Source: Saccharofermentans sp. (GTDB lineage Bacteria > Bacillota > Clostridia > Saccharofermentanales > Saccharofermentanaceae). Taken from it: DNA of 64,000 bases. A program made the position numbers and the translations under genes. Of this stretch, positions 61,533 to 64,000 are shown one piece after another. How positions within the stretch are numbered: position 1 is the stretch's first letter; each line of letters starts with the position of its first letter. The notes below the pieces were generated by a model that worked only from the letters and a program-made list of their open reading frames with translations, searched no databases and was not told the DNA's origin. The stretch is from positions 1-64,000 of the forward strand of contig JAILMW010000005.1 of the NCBI GenBank assembly GCA_024692235.1. Direction: 5' to 3'.

Positions 61533-61649
61533 ATGGGGAACCCTAAGAAGTTTATTGCCTGTGTTTTGACTCTGATCACAGCGGTCTTGCCTATGACTTC
61601 CGTGTGCTTTGCGGGAGGGTGTTTTCCTCTAATCTTTATCATTTTTTAA
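61533..61649 (+). pseudogene. Remnant of a fourth solute-binding lipoprotein (signal peptide only)
   Basis: A 38-codon frame reads MGNPKKFIACVLTLITAVLP, then MTSVCFAGGC, then a few unrelated residues to a stop. The first 30 residues are a lipoprotein signal peptide closely like lipoprotein 2 (MVNPKKVAAC ... VFAGGC). From the lipobox codons onward the DNA matches the terminator/promoter region after lipoprotein 2 (58568 onward), so the body of the gene was deleted. AAAGG lies upstream of the ATG. Confidence 0.75.
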
Positions 61650-61699
61650 ACGTTTCTTACTAAAGTGTTAGAACAGAAACCCATATAGAAGTATATAAT
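61646..61699 (+). promoter_or_regulatory. Activator-type promoter of the ABC permease genes
   Basis: TTAAAC (61646), TTACTA (61657), TTAGAA (61668), 11-bp spacing; TATAAT at 61694-61699, 26 bp after the last repeat start. Same layout as the promoters of lipoproteins 2 and 3, so importer and binding proteins are probably co-regulated. Apart from this promoter, the pseudogene and the terminator, the 436-bp gap 61359-61794 shows nothing else. Confidence 0.6.
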
Positions 61700-61794
61700 C
61701 GTAAACGTAAAGAAATGACAGTAGATGGCAACATCACTGACTGACGATTCGTCTATAATGAGAATCGAAAATAATCAATGGAAATAAGGTAACT

Positions 61795-62820
61795 ATGAGT
61801 AAGTTTACGGATTTCACAACTGTTTCTGCGTCGGAGACTTCGGTCAAGTCAAAGACTGAAAAGAAAGAGAAGAAGAATCAGATAACGCCGGTTACCGTCG
61901 ATCCCGCAAACAGAGCAAAGCTCCTTGCCCAGAAGAAGAAACTCCATAAGATCAGAAAGATCCAGGAGTGGGGACTGTTCACGGGATATCTGACACCAAG
62001 CCTTGTCGGCGTTATGTTATTCTTTTTCCTGCCTCTTTTGATGCTGCTTAAGACATCTTTTCAGAAGTCTTCCACTAATACCGATTTTATCGGTTTTACC
62101 AATTATGAGAGAGTATTGACCAATGAGGCCTTTAAGTTGGCGGCTCGTAACACATTGACTTTCGCCGGCCTTGCAGTGCCCCTCGCGGTACTTCTTGCGC
62201 TCCTTCTGGCGTTGCTTTTGAATTCCGGCCTTCCCGGAAAGAGCGTGTTCAGAAGCATCATATTGAACCCCATGATGGTTCCCGTTGCTTCAGTCGTTCT
62301 TATCTGGCAGGTATTCTTCAGTTATAACGGCGTAATGAACGGATGGGGAGTATCTCATCTCTTCGGTTCGGATAAGATTGACTGGTTTAAGTCGGAACAC
62401 GCTCAGATAGTCATACTGGTACTCTTCATATGGAAGAACTTAGGTTATAACATGGTCCTCTTCCTTGCGGCACTGAACAATATCCCCGGCGAGATATTAG
62501 AGTCCGCCATGATGGACGGTGCAGGTGCTTTCAAGAGATTCTTTGCGATCAAGATGCACTACTTAAGCCCCACGTTTTTCTTCGTGGCTATCATGTCACT
62601 TATCAATTCCTTCAAGATATTCAGAGAGGTCTACCTTCTTACGGGTGACCACCCTACAAAAGAACTCTATATGCTCCAGCACTTCATGAACAATCAGTTT
62701 GAGAAGCTCGATTATTCGAAGCTCTCTGCAGGTGCCATCATAATGTGTATCGTTATGATCATCATCGTAGGCGGCCTGTTCTTCGCAGAGAGTAAATTTG
62801 ATGCGGATGTGGAGGAATAA
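61795..62820 (+). CDS. CUT1-type carbohydrate ABC transporter permease (UgpA/LacF-like)
   Basis: 341 residues with a charged N-terminal tail of about 60 residues and six membrane helices. The EAA loop that docks the ATPase is EILESAMMDGAGAFKRFFAI (about 230-250). This is the MalF/UgpA-type half of a carbohydrate (or glycerol-3-phosphate) importer. No ATPase gene is visible; CUT1 systems in Firmicutes often share a common MsmK-type ATPase. The second permease follows 3 bases later. Confidence 0.92.
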   Translation: MSKFTDFTTVSASETSVKSKTEKKEKKNQITPVTVDPANRAKLLAQKKKLHKIRKIQEWGLFTGYLTPSLVGVMLFFFLPLLMLLKTSFQKSSTNTDFIGFTNYERVLTNEAFKLAARNTLTFAGLAVPLAVLLALLLALLLNSGLPGKSVFRSIILNPMMVPVASVVLIWQVFFSYNGVMNGWGVSHLFGSDKIDWFKSEHAQIVILVLFIWKNLGYNMVLFLAALNNIPGEILESAMMDGAGAFKRFFAIKMHYLSPTFFFVAIMSLINSFKIFREVYLLTGDHPTKELYMLQHFMNNQFEKLDYSKLSAGAIIMCIVMIIIVGGLFFAESKFDADVEE

Positions 62821-62823
62821 GGA

Positions 62824-63882
62824 ATGGATGCAGAGATAAGAGCACAAAGACGCAGGGCGGCGACTCTCGCCAGACGTCATGTATTTACGGAAGTACCCCC
62901 CATGACATCTTTCTTTGACGCAATGTCAAAGGAAGAGAGGGATGCTTTCTTCAAGAAGGAGAAGGTCCGTTCCGTAAGAGTCCTTAAGAGACGTAAGGTA
63001 ACGAAGACCATAAGAATAACGATCTGCATGATCCTGGCGATCGCAGTAGCGGTATTTGCCATCATACCGATCTTCTTTACTTTCCTTAATTCCTTCATGT
63101 CATCACCGGAGATCAAGGATAACTACGGCGTCATCTTCGAGAGCCTTTCGGGACATATGGGGGATAAGGGTGCGACGTACCTTGCCAAGACCCCTACTCT
63201 TAAGCTGGTTCCGCAGAAGGTAAGTATAGAGCAGTATAAGAACCTTCTTTTCATGAGTCCCACTTACCTTTTCAAGTTCTGGAACTCCATTATCCTGGTA
63301 GTACCCATAGTTGCGGGTCAGATGGCAGTGGCGTGCCTTGCATCCTTCAGCTTTGCAAGGTATCGAAGGAAGAGGCGAGAGGTATTGTTCTTCTCATACA
63401 TCATCCTGATGCTCATGCCCTTCCAGGTAACCCTGGTTCCCAACTACATGATCTCGGATAAGCTCGGTATCCTGAATACCAATTGGGCGATAATCCTTCC
63501 CGGAATATTCTCGACATTCAGTATATTCCTTCTTACAAAGTATATGAGACAGATACCTTCTGCTTACATAGAAGCCGCTAAGCTCGACGGTGCCACTGAG
63601 TGGCAGATCTTCACCAAGATCGCGCTCCCTACATGTAAGAGTGCTATCTTCGCTCTGACGATACTGCTCTTCATAGATTACTGGAACATGGTTGAGCAGC
63701 CGCTGGTACTCTTGACGGAAGTAGACAAGCAGCCCTTGTCCGTATTCCTGTCGCAGATCAACGAAGCTGAGATAGGTATCGCCTTCGCGGCATCTGCACT
63801 TTATATGATCCCACCGCTTCTGATATTCCTGTGGGGTGAAGAATATCTTGTAGAGGGAATATCAAGATCAGGCGTTAAGTAA
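62824..63882 (+). CDS. CUT1-type carbohydrate ABC transporter permease (UgpE/MalG-like)
   Basis: 352 residues, longer than the usual 270-300 because of an N-terminal cytoplasmic extension of about 65 charged residues and an extra loop. Six helices. EAA loop: IPSAYIEAAKLDGATEWQIF with LPTCKSAIF following. Partner of the permease before it; AGGAATAAGG precedes the ATG. Confidence 0.92.
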   Translation: MDAEIRAQRRRAATLARRHVFTEVPPMTSFFDAMSKEERDAFFKKEKVRSVRVLKRRKVTKTIRITICMILAIAVAVFAIIPIFFTFLNSFMSSPEIKDNYGVIFESLSGHMGDKGATYLAKTPTLKLVPQKVSIEQYKNLLFMSPTYLFKFWNSIILVVPIVAGQMAVACLASFSFARYRRKRREVLFFSYIILMLMPFQVTLVPNYMISDKLGILNTNWAIILPGIFSTFSIFLLTKYMRQIPSAYIEAAKLDGATEWQIFTKIALPTCKSAIFALTILLFIDYWNMVEQPLVLLTEVDKQPLSVFLSQINEAEIGIAFAASALYMIPPLLIFLWGEEYLVEGISRSGVK

Positions 63883-63905
63883 GAGATTGAGAGGAGATAT
63901 ACAAA

Positions 63906-64000
63906 ATGGCTGACAGAAGAAAGAACAGGAGTTGGGTTGTAAGAGCGATCATTTCGTTCGTTGCTATCCTCGCACTTCTTACATTTTTCTCGAATACGAT
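63906..64000 (+). CDS. Start of a membrane-anchored protein (partial)
   Basis: The gene runs off the right edge; 31 codons are visible. GAGAGGAG lies upstream of ATG 63906. The basic start MADRRKNRSW is followed by one hydrophobic helix (VVRAIISFVAILALLTFF). The short segment could be the anchor of an HlyD-like adaptor or another envelope protein; it is too short to name. Likely co-transcribed with the permeases. Confidence 0.6.
   Translation, partial: MADRRKNRSWVVRAIISFVAILALLTFFSNT

Noticed and set aside
61596..61640. Second terminator before the permease genes
   Set aside because: It copies the loop and right arm of the terminator at 58560-58592 but lacks the left arm, so it cannot form the hairpin.

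Overview
The window looks like a chromosome segment of a Gram-positive anaerobe of the class Clostridia, probably Lachnospiraceae or a near relative. This rests on gene order rseP-ispG-polC followed by rimP-nusA-ylxQ-infB-rbfA-nrnA-truB-ribF, a Gram-positive PolC, many lipoproteins with signal peptides, a MgtE magnesium channel, and accessory families common in Clostridia (DUF6273 and YARHG lipoproteins, VTC/DUF4956/DUF4353, ParB-like/BMP fusion). No rRNA, CRISPR array, insertion sequence or prophage was seen.

Layout. 1-8.5 kb: end of rseP, ispG, polC and an LTA-synthase-like sulfatase. 8.5-17.2 kb: translation and RNA-processing operon with its own sigma-A promoter and a hairpin leader; ylxR is absent. 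17.2-24.8 kb: an unknown protein with a coupled lipoprotein, a YdjI-like SPFH/zinc-ribbon protein, an MFS transporter on the minus strand, an alpha/beta hydrolase, a tiny basic protein and a ketopantoate-reductase-like protein. 24.8-29.3 kb: a solitary tRNA-Gly(CCC) with promoter and terminator, then a giant RND transporter with a coiled-coil insertion. 29.4-32.0 kb: a two-gene unit of a cytoplasmic ParB-like/BMP fusion and a metallophosphoesterase. 32.0-36.5 kb (minus): response regulator, histidine kinase, VTC domain, DUF4956 and DUF4353 lipoprotein. 36.6-41.0 kb: structured leader with terminator before mgtE, then a second two-component system. 41.2-45.1 kb: two lipoproteins and a polytopic membrane protein. 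45.2-48.2 kb: a PD-(D/E)XK-like protein, an array of identical-half-site dyads, and two CobW-type GTPase genes on the minus strand. 48.3-52.9 kb: PAP2 phosphatase, Dus, DUF4203-like membrane protein, a candidate small RNA, a D-2-hydroxyacid dehydrogenase and an orphan CbiG-like protein. 53.0-64 kb: three tandem paralogous giant solute-binding lipoproteins, the remnant of a fourth, two CUT1 sugar-type ABC permeases and the start of a further membrane-anchored gene.

How it fits together. The first 20 kb is housekeeping (isoprenoids, replication, translation). The second half is mostly envelope and transport biology: metal ions (MgtE, CobW pair), envelope two-component systems with probable targets beside them, and a carbohydrate-type ABC importer whose lipoproteins were amplified. 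Three transcription starts in that importer cluster (two lipoproteins and the permeases) share a constant arrangement of three direct repeats with 10-11 bp spacing 26 bp upstream of the -10 box, pointing to one OmpR/PhoB-family activator.

The best candidates for undescribed biology are the signal-peptide-less ParB/BMP plus phosphoesterase pair, the mgtE leader that does not look like an M-box, the GTACA-N6-TGTAC dyad array next to the nuclease-like gene, and the candidate small RNA near 50.7 kb. All function calls come from reading the sequence by eye; no database search was run.
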